Source of the DNA: an uncultured Pseudoflavonifractor sp.
Lineage (GTDB): Bacteria > Bacillota > Clostridia > Oscillospirales > Oscillospiraceae
NCBI RefSeq assembly: GCF_944387275.1
Contig: NZ_CALXEG010000001.1
Location: 62,001-126,000 of the forward strand
Direction: 5' to 3'
DNA: 64,000 nucleotides
Under the pieces are notes generated by a model. The model was not told the DNA's origin. It saw nothing but the letters and a program-made list of their open reading frames with translations, and searched no databases. The translations under genes and the position numbers were made by a program. Of the stretch, positions 24,859 through 32,784 are shown piece by piece (positions within the stretch are counted from its first letter, which is position 1; the number at the start of each line of letters is the position of its first letter).

Positions 24859-27800
24859 CCTGTTTTCCGCCGTGCTGCCCGCCCTGTTCCAGGCAGTGCT
24901 GGCCATGAGCCTGACCGCCGCCGCGGCGGCCCTGGCGGTGCTGCTCATCCGGGCTGTCATGCGGATACTGGAAGTCCCCAGGGCCATTGTGTTCCTGTTG
25001 TGGGCGGTGGTGCTGTTCCGCATGGTGTGCCCGGTGTCCTTCTCCAGCAATTGGAGCCTGCTCTCCCTCTTCCCTGCGGCAGAGGAACAGGTGGCCGGCT
25101 TCTCCGACGGCGATATGAGCGGCAACCAGGTCATCTGGGACAGCCCCCAGAACCACGATCGTTATCAGGCCGGCGTGGCCGCCGGAGGGACCGTCATCTC
25201 CCCCGCCCCGGAGGATGGCGGCGGTTCCTATGTGGTCACCGGGCCGGACGGCGCCTCTCCCCCCGCCACCGTGGAGACCGACGTGCTGCCTGTGCTGTCC
25301 GTCATTTGGGCCCTGGGCGTGCTGGCGCTGTGGCTGTGGAGCCTGCTGTCCTGGCTGCGCCTGCGTCTGAAGCTGTCCGCCGCCGTCCGCACCCCGGACG
25401 GCGCCTGGGAGAGCGACCGGGTGGACTCCCCCTTTGTGCTGGGCTTCTTTCCGCCCAAAATCTATCTTCCCCTGGGCCTGACCGGGGACACCCGGCGGTA
25501 TGTCCTGCTCCATGAGCGCTCCCACATCCGCCGGGGGGACCATATTGTCAAGGTGCTGGCCTTTCTTGCCCTGGCCGTCCACTGGTTCAACCCCCTGCTG
25601 TGGGTCAGCTGGTTCCTCTCCTGCCGGGACATGGAGTCCGCCTGTGACGAGGCCGTCCTCCGCCGCAGCCCGGAGGATATTCGTAAAAACTATTCTGCCG
25701 CCCTGCTCTCCCTGGCCGTCGCCCACCCTCTGCGGGTGCCCCTGGCCTTTGGGGAGAACGACGTAAAGGTCCGGGTGAAGGGCGCCCTCCGGTGGAAGCG
25801 GCCCGCCGCCGCCCTGGTGGTGGTGGCTCTGGCGGCGCTGCTGGCCTCCTGCTACATGCTGGCCGCCAACCCGGCCCAGGTGCCCGACACCGCCCCTGAT
25901 CTGACCGTCACGGTTGAAGGTTCTTCCACCACCCTCGCCCCTGAAACCGGCGTCCTGGACTGGGACAGCGTCCCCCTCTTTACCGGCGCGGTGGCCGCTT
26001 CGGTGGAGCTGTCCTTCCCCGACAGCCCGCCCGACACGCTGGAGGCGGAGGACCTGCTCCTCTCCGCCCAGGACGCCCCCTCTCAGTCCCTGGATGTCTC
26101 GCTGGATGCGGACGGCTCGGCCGCCTTTGCCCTCCGGTCCCATGAGGCCTCCACCGGCACAGGCACCGAGCTGCGGGGGATTCGCCTCATTGCCCGCTGG
26201 GGCAGCGGTGCCCGGGCCCTCACCGTCCGGTACACCTTCCGGGTGCGCCTGCCCTCCACTCAGACCGGCGTGGACCGGGCCGAGCCCGCCGTGGTGGCGG
26301 GCGGTCAGGAGCTGTCCCTGCGGAGCAGCTCTCCTTTCTCCACGCTACAGGAGACCCAGCCCCTGGTCCTTACCGATGCGGATGCCCTCATCTCCCTGTC
26401 CAACCCCACCGACGCTGTGGGGTATACGGTGGAGCTCTACGCCCTGAATGCGAGCACCTATACGGAGGCAGGCGACCCCCTGAGCCGGATGGGCGCCCAG
26501 TCCACGGACGGCGATGCCAGCCTGTCCTCCGGCGTGGCCTTCTACCTGCCCGAGGACGCCCCCGGCGGCCTGCTGGGCCTGCGGCTGACCTACCAGTATC
26601 CCAGCGGCGCCACCAAGAGCTGGATTGGCCTGCTGGAGCTGAAGGGGGGCGCACAACCGCCCCAGTGTGTCTTTGGGGACGACGGCCTGCCCTACCTCCG
26701 CTACCCCGGTGCAGAGGACCTCACTCCCCTGCTGTCCCTCCTGCCCGCTCCGACCGAATGGGCCGGGCAGGACCTGGGCGGCCGCAATGAGATGGAGACC
26801 CTGTCGGACCTGGAGGCCGCCACGGTTCAGATGGGCTTCACCACGGCCAGCGAGGGCTGGGCGGTGGTGGGCGTCGGCGCCGGTACGGGCAGTGCGGACA
26901 CCTATTTTTACCGCACCCACGACGGCGGCTACACTTGGACAGAGTACAGCCACCCGGACACCCAGTGGTACATCGAGCGCGCCGCCTTCTCCGACCCGGA
27001 CCACGGCGTCCTCTGTGAGGGGCTCTTCAACCGCGCGCCCATCTATGTCACCTGGGACGGCGGCCAGACCTGGCGGGAGCTGGACATCTCTTTGATTTAC
27101 GACCAGGCCTACCCGGAGGACATCCCCGCCGACGCCCTCTATACGGTGGACTCTCTTCAGCTCTGCGGCAGCTGGGGCGTGCTCACCCTGAGCGGCGAGG
27201 GTCTGCCGCCCCTGTGCGTCTGGACCTCGGACAACTGGGACACCTTCTCCCTCCTCCGGGGCGGGGTGCTGCCCGTCGGGGATGAGGCGGCCTACGAGGC
27301 CCACTCCCTGGAGCTGGACGAGTATGCCTGCCCCGTCCTGTCCCTGTATCTGCTGGACAGCGGAGGCAACTCCACCGAGACCGCCACCCTCCGGTGGGAC
27401 GGCTCCTGGACCCGGGGTGTGGACATCGGCGACCCGTCAGCCTTGACCGCCGCCGACCTGCCCGACCCGGACAGCCTGTATATCAACGGCGTGAAGCGTT
27501 CCTTTGACGACCCCCAGGTATGGGAGACCTCCCCCATCCGCATTCTGGGCGACCTGCCCAAGATGGACATCACCCTCTACGGGCTCAACGAGACCGTCAC
27601 CGGCCAGAGCGGCATGCTCCTGCGCCATAGGGACCGGGTGGCCTACTTCCCCGACCTCACCTACAACGCCGGTCCCCAGATCCTCCCCGCCACTCTGGCC
27701 ACGGCCGACTACGACGGGGACGGCGCCCATGAGCTGGCCGCCGTGGTATCCGCCGGGACCGGCACAGGGGTCAGCACCTGGAATCTACACATCTTCCAGC

Positions 27801-28915
27801 TCCAGGACAGCAACTTCGGCCAGGTCTCCAGCCTCTCCTGGCAGGACCTGGGCCAGGCGGTGAACGCCCAGCTGGACAGCTCCGCCCGCCGGGAGGGCGA
27901 CACAGCCCTTCTCGCCATTACCTGGCCCAAGGGTCAGGTGGAGTGCGACATTACCAGCCTGACCGACCCGTCGGAAGACCTGTCGGGAATGAAAGCAGCC
28001 GCCGGCGACATCAACGCCTTTGACCTGTCCGCCGTTCCCATCCGGGCCACCTGTGAGTTGATGGTCCGGAACACCCTGGGCTATGTAGCCACCTATACCG
28101 CCCAGCTGTCCTTTGACGGCTCCGTCTTCCATCTGGACCCGGGCTCCAGCGCCCTGACCCTCTATCCGGATACACTGCCTGACGTGCCGGTATACACCTG
28201 GGCGGAGGACACCGGCAGCTATGCCGTCGAGAACACCCCCACCCGCTCGGAGATTCTGGCTGAGTATGGATTTACCTGGGATGATATGTATTATGTCTAC
28301 TACACCCCGCTGGATGATACCCTGCAGCTTCAGCTCTGGTTTGACCCTGAGACGGGCAGGGGCTGCGGCTTCCGATATGTATGGGAGAGCGGAGACAATC
28401 CTCTGGCCATTCCCTATATCTATGCCTTCGGGTTCCATAGCACCACCGCCCCCGCAGCGTCGGACGACCCCTATGAATGCGGTCTGTTGGGCAACGCCGG
28501 GGCCTACTCGGTCCTGACCCCCTGGGGCACCGACGGGACGGAACTGGAGCTGGTATCCGGTTTCCGCTCCGACTGGTCCTTCCAGCCCGACGGCAGGCCG
28601 GAGGAATTCCGCACCACCGGGGTGGATGCGTCAGGCAATGAGGTGGACGTGCTGAACGTGACCTTCTCCTATTGGGACGACGGTTCCCTTCTGGGCAAGT
28701 CCTATTACCTCAACCAGGAGCTCTTCGGTACCACCTACTTCAGCACACAGATGTACTACACCTCCTACAAGCGGCTGGCCTATGCCCGCACCTACATCAC
28801 CCACGGCAGCCTGCAGTTCTTCTATCTCTACGACGGGGAAAACACCTCTCCCAGCTACTGCCTCATGCTGGACGACAACGCCGGGCTCTGTTTCCCCACC
28901 CTGTTCACCTACTGA
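24851..28915 (+). CDS. BlaR1/MecR1-like M56 metalloprotease with a very large ectodomain
   Basis: 1354 residues, far longer than BlaR1 (about 600). The N-terminal part has several membrane helices and the M56 protease site: HERSHIRRGDH (His221, Glu222, His225) and EsACDE (Glu262). The last helix is ~317-338. The remaining ~1015 residues are predicted outside the cell. They are beta-rich, with two sialidase/Asp-box-like repeats (THDGGYTWTEY near 690, TWDGGQTWREL near 735) and an FG-GAP-like ADYDGDGAHELAAV near 952. No penicillin-binding SxxK sensor domain is evident. It probably transmits an envelope signal to the overlapping BlaI-type repressor. The ligand is unknown. Confidence 0.82.
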   Translation: MSNLFSAVLPALFQAVLAMSLTAAAAALAVLLIRAVMRILEVPRAIVFLLWAVVLFRMVCPVSFSSNWSLLSLFPAAEEQVAGFSDGDMSGNQVIWDSPQNHDRYQAGVAAGGTVISPAPEDGGGSYVVTGPDGASPPATVETDVLPVLSVIWALGVLALWLWSLLSWLRLRLKLSAAVRTPDGAWESDRVDSPFVLGFFPPKIYLPLGLTGDTRRYVLLHERSHIRRGDHIVKVLAFLALAVHWFNPLLWVSWFLSCRDMESACDEAVLRRSPEDIRKNYSAALLSLAVAHPLRVPLAFGENDVKVRVKGALRWKRPAAALVVVALAALLASCYMLAANPAQVPDTAPDLTVTVEGSSTTLAPETGVLDWDSVPLFTGAVAASVELSFPDSPPDTLEAEDLLLSAQDAPSQSLDVSLDADGSAAFALRSHEASTGTGTELRGIRLIARWGSGARALTVRYTFRVRLPSTQTGVDRAEPAVVAGGQELSLRSSSPFSTLQETQPLVLTDADALISLSNPTDAVGYTVELYALNASTYTEAGDPLSRMGAQSTDGDASLSSGVAFYLPEDAPGGLLGLRLTYQYPSGATKSWIGLLELKGGAQPPQCVFGDDGLPYLRYPGAEDLTPLLSLLPAPTEWAGQDLGGRNEMETLSDLEAATVQMGFTTASEGWAVVGVGAGTGSADTYFYRTHDGGYTWTEYSHPDTQWYIERAAFSDPDHGVLCEGLFNRAPIYVTWDGGQTWRELDISLIYDQAYPEDIPADALYTVDSLQLCGSWGVLTLSGEGLPPLCVWTSDNWDTFSLLRGGVLPVGDEAAYEAHSLELDEYACPVLSLYLLDSGGNSTETATLRWDGSWTRGVDIGDPSALTAADLPDPDSLYINGVKRSFDDPQVWETSPIRILGDLPKMDITLYGLNETVTGQSGMLLRHRDRVAYFPDLTYNAGPQILPATLATADYDGDGAHELAAVVSAGTGTGVSTWNLHIFQLQDSNFGQVSSLSWQDLGQAVNAQLDSSARREGDTALLAITWPKGQVECDITSLTDPSEDLSGMKAAAGDINAFDLSAVPIRATCELMVRNTLGYVATYTAQLSFDGSVFHLDPGSSALTLYPDTLPDVPVYTWAEDTGSYAVENTPTRSEILAEYGFTWDDMYYVYYTPLDDTLQLQLWFDPETGRGCGFRYVWESGDNPLAIPYIYAFGFHSTTAPAASDDPYECGLLGNAGAYSVLTPWGTDGTELELVSGFRSDWSFQPDGRPEEFRTTGVDASGNEVDVLNVTFSYWDDGSLLGKSYYLNQELFGTTYFSTQMYYTSYKRLAYARTYITHGSLQFFYLYDGENTSPSYCLMLDDNAGLCFPTLFTY

Positions 28916-28919
28916 CCCC

Positions 28920-28957
28920 TTCCGGCCCGCCGCGCTCCCCGGCGGGCCGGAAATTTT
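28920..28957 (+). terminator. Terminator of the blaI-like/M56 operon
   Basis: TTCCGGCCCGCCG pairs with CGGCGGGCCGGAA around a 7-base loop, followed by ATTTT. Confidence 0.85.
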
Positions 28958-28968
28958 CTGTTTTGTGC

Positions 28969-28993
28969 GAATAAAACCGGGCCTCTTTTCGTC
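28969..28993 (+). promoter_or_regulatory. Possible ECF-type promoter of the sigma factor gene
   Basis: GAATAA (28969-28974), 15 bases, CGTC (28990-28993) 28 bases before the sigma factor start. CGTC is the common ECF -10; the -35 is a poor match, so this is tentative. Confidence 0.25.
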
Positions 28994-29021
28994 ATAAAAG
29001 GTAGAGAGAGGAGGGCGGCCC

Positions 29022-29528
29022 ATGACGGAACATCAGCTCAACAGCTTATTCTCCGCGCTGCGGCGTGGGGATCGTGAGGCCTTCCACACCCTCTATGAGG
29101 CCCTGTCCCCGCCGGTCTACACCGTGCTGCTCCGGCTGGTGGGAGACCGGCAGAGCACCGAGGATTTGCTCCAGGAGACCTTTCTCAGGCTCTACCGGTC
29201 GCCGCCCGGCCCGGAGGTGTCCCACCCCAGGGCGTGGGTGTTTCAGGTGGCCCGCAACCTGGCGGTGGACCACCTCCGCGCCCGCAGGGCCTCCCTTCCT
29301 CTAGAGGACAGCGGCCTGACCGTTCCCCAGCCCGACCTGGACCTGGGGCTGGACGTGGAGGCCGCCCTGGCCCGGCTCTCCCCGGAGGACCGCCTGTTGG
29401 TGAGCCTGCACCTCAACGGCGGGCTCCGCTTTCGGGAGTGCGCCCGGCTTCTGGGCATTCCCCTGGGCACGGCCCTGCGGCGCTACCACACCGCCATGGG
29501 GCGGGTGCGGGATTATCTGAACGGATGA
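29022..29528 (+). CDS. ECF-type RNA polymerase sigma factor
   Basis: 168-residue sigma-70 family protein with only regions 2 and 4. Region 2 spans about residues 10-80 (GDREAFHTLYEAL... STEDLLQETFLRLYR... HPRAWVFQVARNLAVDHLRAR). Region 4 spans ~110-165 (LSPEDRLLVSLHLNGGLRFRECARLLGIPLGTALRRYHTA). GAGAGAGGAGG precedes the ATG. The next gene, a secreted/membrane protein, starts 15 bases downstream; ECF factors are usually held by a membrane anti-sigma, though that protein lacks a recognisable anti-sigma domain. Confidence 0.9.
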   Translation: MTEHQLNSLFSALRRGDREAFHTLYEALSPPVYTVLLRLVGDRQSTEDLLQETFLRLYRSPPGPEVSHPRAWVFQVARNLAVDHLRARRASLPLEDSGLTVPQPDLDLGLDVEAALARLSPEDRLLVSLHLNGGLRFRECARLLGIPLGTALRRYHTAMGRVRDYLNG

Positions 29529-29543
29529 CGATTGGAGGTACTT

Positions 29544-30344
29544 ATGAAACTGCGCGCTGTTTTTCTCGTCATACTTCTTCTGGCGGCACTGTTCCTGCCC
29601 GCTTCCAGGGCGGAGGCAAAGGCGGACATCCCGGCCTCCGCCCTGGCGCTGCTGGAGCGCTGGGAGGATGAGGGCTACCCGGACATGGTGGGCGGCACCT
29701 GGGTGAACGAGGCTGCCAACTCTGTGGTCGTGGCGGTGGTGGACGGGGACCAGTCCGCCATAGACTCCATCATTGCCCAGGCGGGCAGCGCCGACGGCCT
29801 GTCCTTTGCCTCCTGCCGCTGGTCCCGGGCTCAGCTGCTGGAGGTCCATGCCGCCCTCTCCCAGCTGGTGGGCGCGGAGGGCAGCCCGGTCCTCGTCGTA
29901 GGGCTGGGCAACCGGGGCAATGATTTCAGCACAAATGGCCAGCCCTGCGTCCATGTTGACATCACCACTCTGGACGGCCGGGAGGCGGCCGACGCCTATG
30001 CCGCCCGCATTGAGGAGGAGTACGGCGACATGGTGGAGGTGTCGGTGGGGCCCTATCAAATTACCACTACCGTGGGTGTGGAGGCGCCCGCCCTGCCCCA
30101 GCCCTTTCTCCCCGCCCGGCAGACCCAGCCCGACCTGACCTGGTGCCTTATCCCCCTCCTGTTCCTGCTGGTGCTGTTCCTGGTCTTTCCCCTCCGCCGG
30201 ATGCTGCTCCAGCCCGCCGGGCGGCCTCCGGTGACAGGCGAACGCCCCATGACCCGCCGCCGTGCCGCCCGGGCGGTGCGGGACAGCGGCGCCCTGCCCA
30301 GCCAAACGGTCTGGGCCTCCATCCGGCGGGAGCTGTCGCTTTGA
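29544..30344 (+). CDS. Membrane-anchored protein of unknown function, partner of the ECF factor
   Basis: 266 residues: signal peptide (1-~26), an extracellular region (~27-195) with alternating helices and strands (VVVAVVDGDQSAIDSII, PVLVVGLGNRGNDF), a transmembrane helix (WCLIPLLFLLVLFLVFPL, ~199-216), and a basic cytoplasmic tail (~217-266). This topology fits a regulator or sensor coupled to the ECF factor encoded 15 bases upstream, but I recognise no family. The ATG at 29544 has GGAGG 5 bases upstream; an earlier TTG overlaps that site. Confidence 0.72.
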   Translation: MKLRAVFLVILLLAALFLPASRAEAKADIPASALALLERWEDEGYPDMVGGTWVNEAANSVVVAVVDGDQSAIDSIIAQAGSADGLSFASCRWSRAQLLEVHAALSQLVGAEGSPVLVVGLGNRGNDFSTNGQPCVHVDITTLDGREAADAYAARIEEEYGDMVEVSVGPYQITTTVGVEAPALPQPFLPARQTQPDLTWCLIPLLFLLVLFLVFPLRRMLLQPAGRPPVTGERPMTRRRAARAVRDSGALPSQTVWASIRRELSL

Positions 30345-30447
30345 GGCCCGTTTTTCAATCCGATTCGTACTTTTATTTATTCATATAACATTTTGTATTC
30401 TATTTTCCTTTGCTTCCTCATATTTTTCCGTCTCTGGACTTCCGTCC

Positions 30448-30476
30448 TTGCGGCCTGGGAATTCAGACTGTATAAT
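30448..30476 (+). promoter_or_regulatory. Promoter of the degV gene
   Basis: TTGCGG (30448-30453), 17 bases, TATAAT (30471-30476), in a 189-base gap otherwise without features. Confidence 0.7.
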
Positions 30477-30533
30477 AGTGACGGAATTGTATTTGTGCGG
30501 CGGCTGCCGCACGGGAAATAAAGGAGTGTTATC

Positions 30534-31403
30534 ATGAGCGGTTATCAGATCATCACCGACGCCACCACAGACCTGACCGAGGCCTGGGCCAACCAGATCG
30601 GTGTGGAGATCATCCCCATGGAGTGCCAGCTGGGCGGTGTGCCCTACACCTTCGGCCCTGGCGGCAATATCACCAGCGAGGCCTTCTTTGCCGGCATGCG
30701 TGAGGGCAAGATGGGTTCCACCTCCCAGATCAACCCCACGGTCTATGAGGAGCACTTTACCCGCTGCCTGGAGCAGGGGCTGGACGTGCTGTACATCTGC
30801 TTCTCCTCCGGCCTGTCGGGCACCATCCAGGCGGCCAAGATCTGCATGGAGGATCTGCGGGAGAAGTACCCGGACCGGAAGCTGATCTGTGTGGACTCCC
30901 TGGCCGCCTCCGCCGGCGAGGGTATGCTGGTGACCGGCGCTGCCGCCCAGCGGGACGCCGGATTGAGTGTGGAGGAGCTGGCCGCCTGGGTGGAGGACCA
31001 CAGGCAGAACGTGGCCCACTGGTTCACGGTGGAGGATCTGAACCACCTGCGCCGGGGCGGGCGCATCTCCGCCGCCACTGCCGTGGTGGGCTCCGCCCTC
31101 CAGATCAAGCCGGTGATGCACTGCGACAGCGAGGGCCATCTGACCAACACCGCCAAGGCCCGGGGCAGGAAGAACTCCATGCTGGCCCTCATCGACCACA
31201 TGGACAAGGACTGGACGCCGGAGGTCAACCGCCAGGTGTTCCTCTGCCACGGCGACTGTCTGGCGGACGCCGAGTTCATGAAGGCCACCATTCTGGAGCG
31301 GCACCCTGACGCGGACATCACCATCTTCCACATGGGCCCCATCATCGGCGCCCACACCGGTCCCGGCGTCATCGCCCTGTTCTACTGGGGCACGGGCCGG
31401 TAA
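30534..31403 (+). CDS. DegV-family fatty acid-binding protein
   Basis: 289-residue DegV protein, the usual length. It begins YQIITDATTDLTEAWANQIGVEIIPM and contains the conserved TSQINPTVYEEHF, FSSGLSGTIQAA, and VDSLAASAGEGML motifs; the C-terminal part ends HMGPIIGAHTGPGVIALFYWG. DegV/FakB-type proteins bind a fatty acid between two domains and present it to the FakA kinase for acyl-phosphate formation. No fakA lies here, so lipid specificity is open. Monocistronic: own promoter and a strong terminator. Confidence 0.9.
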   Translation: MSGYQIITDATTDLTEAWANQIGVEIIPMECQLGGVPYTFGPGGNITSEAFFAGMREGKMGSTSQINPTVYEEHFTRCLEQGLDVLYICFSSGLSGTIQAAKICMEDLREKYPDRKLICVDSLAASAGEGMLVTGAAAQRDAGLSVEELAAWVEDHRQNVAHWFTVEDLNHLRRGGRISAATAVVGSALQIKPVMHCDSEGHLTNTAKARGRKNSMLALIDHMDKDWTPEVNRQVFLCHGDCLADAEFMKATILERHPDADITIFHMGPIIGAHTGPGVIALFYWGTGR

Positions 31404-31428
31404 CCGGGAGAGCAAACACAGCGGATAA

Positions 31429-31464
31429 AAAGCGGCAAATCCCAATGGGATTTGCCGCTTTTCT
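31429..31464 (+). terminator. Terminator of the degV gene
   Basis: AAAAGCGGCAAATCCC pairs with GGGATTTGCCGCTTTT around a 4-base AATG-type loop. Confidence 0.9.
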
Positions 31465-31650
31465 CTGTTATGTATTGTTTACCTGCCGGGCATTCGGATA
31501 AAAGCGCATTGGCTCATATCGGCAGCCGCCGTGAAGGCGCAGGGGCGATATGGGTGGCATATCTCCTGATTTCTATCGCGTCCTCCAAAATCCAATCATT
31601 CTGATTCGATTTTGGTATTGCCCGGTCCCATCGCTCCATCTCCATACCGG

Positions 31651-32586
31651 TCAGTCTCCGCTTGCCGGATATGCGTAGGTCCTTCCCAGCGGGATCTGGA
31701 ACCCGAGGGCTTGATACATCTGCTCATCGCAGGGCGCGCAGGTGACGCTCAGGCTGGCCACACCCTCTTCCCTGCACCACTTCTGCGCCGCCTCCGCCAG
31801 CATCCGGGCAATGCCCTTTCCGCGAAAGACCGGCTCAATATAGAAGTCCTCAAAGGTTCCTGTATCCCCGCAGGCGAAGGTGGAAAAGGCAGTCGCCACG
31901 CTGCACATCCCCACGGCGCGATAGCCCCGCTTTGCAAGGAAGTATGTGATTTTCCCGTGGGAGACCGCCTGTTCCAGGCGGCGTTTCTTCTCTTCCGAGA
32001 GCATTTCCTCCCCGATTTCACAGAGGAATCCGTTCTCCAGCTTTTTCAGCTGCCAGTCTCCGCCGTCGGTCAGACGTTCAATACGGATCGGCAGCGCCTC
32101 TTCCGGCGGCAGCAGCATCAACGGCATGCCCCACTCGTCCGCTCCGTTCCTCCGGAAGCCCAGCCGTCCCCAGAAGCGCTGGCGCTGGGGGGTGTCACAG
32201 TTCAGCTCCACGTAGGCAGCCCCCATGGACCTGGCCCAGGCCAAAAAACGCTCTCCGCATTTTGTCCCGGTGCCGTTTCCCCGAAATTCCGGGAATACGC
32301 AGAACTCGCACAGAAAGCACTTGCCGTCCTCCGTGTGATACAGCACCGGCAGCGCCAGGCCGATGTCCTCTCCGTTCCGGCGCAGCAGCAGGTAATAGCA
32401 GCGGTCCTGCTGCCGCTCATGGAGAGCGTCCATATGAGCGCGGTATTGGTCGTCCAGGAAATGGGCCCGCGCTCCGCTGTCCGGGCCGGGAAAGATGTCC
32501 CGGCTGAAATAGGCCCGGAGCTGGCCCCAAAAGAATGCGATCTCCTGTTCTGTAACGGCTTCTCGGATGGTGATTTCGTTTTTCAT
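31651..32586 (-). CDS. Tandem GNAT-domain N-acetyltransferase
   Basis: 311 residues with two GNAT folds. The first (residues ~1-150) has FCVFPEFRGNGTGTKCGERFL as its acetyl-CoA pyrophosphate-binding stretch. The second (~165-311) has FEDFYIEPVFRGKGIARMLAEAA and ends with an ALGF element. Both loops keep the R/QxxGxG/A pattern, so both could bind acetyl-CoA. The substrate is unknown. The ATG at 32586 has GGAGGAG 6 bases upstream; a longer reading to 32664 passes through a hairpin and lacks a ribosome site. Monocistronic on the minus strand. Confidence 0.82.
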   Translation of the reverse strand: MKNEITIREAVTEQEIAFFWGQLRAYFSRDIFPGPDSGARAHFLDDQYRAHMDALHERQQDRCYYLLLRRNGEDIGLALPVLYHTEDGKCFLCEFCVFPEFRGNGTGTKCGERFLAWARSMGAAYVELNCDTPQRQRFWGRLGFRRNGADEWGMPLMLLPPEEALPIRIERLTDGGDWQLKKLENGFLCEIGEEMLSEEKKRRLEQAVSHGKITYFLAKRGYRAVGMCSVATAFSTFACGDTGTFEDFYIEPVFRGKGIARMLAEAAQKWCREEGVASLSVTCAPCDEQMYQALGFQIPLGRTYAYPASGD

Positions 32587-32608
32587 CTGTTCTCCTCCAA
32601 ATGTCGAT

Positions 32609-32636
32609 TGGAGGGTTAGGAAGCGTGAACCCTCCA
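32609..32636 (-). other. Hairpin in the GNAT gene leader
   Basis: TGGAGGGTT (32609-32617) and AACCCTCCA (32628-32636) form a perfect 9-bp stem, 23 bases upstream of the acetyltransferase start codon. One arm resembles a ribosome-binding core, so the structure could affect translation or mRNA stability. Confidence 0.45.
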
Positions 32637-32741
32637 TACACGATTCATCTTCATAAACGACCATCCTTTCCCTGTTATGATTTGCACGGCTGTGCGTAAC
32701 AAATACAGTTTACCATCCCCACAGGAGCAATGCAACCCGCG

Positions 32742-32783
32742 AAAAAAGGCGGTACCCGACATCAAACCGGGTACCGCCTTTTG
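32742..32783. terminator. Terminator of the MarR/ABC exporter operon
   Basis: AAAAGGCGGTACCCG pairs with CGGGTACCGCCTTTT around ACATCAAA. A/T runs on both sides allow bidirectional use; the main client is the minus-strand ABC operon. Confidence 0.9.
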
Positions 32784-32784
32784 T

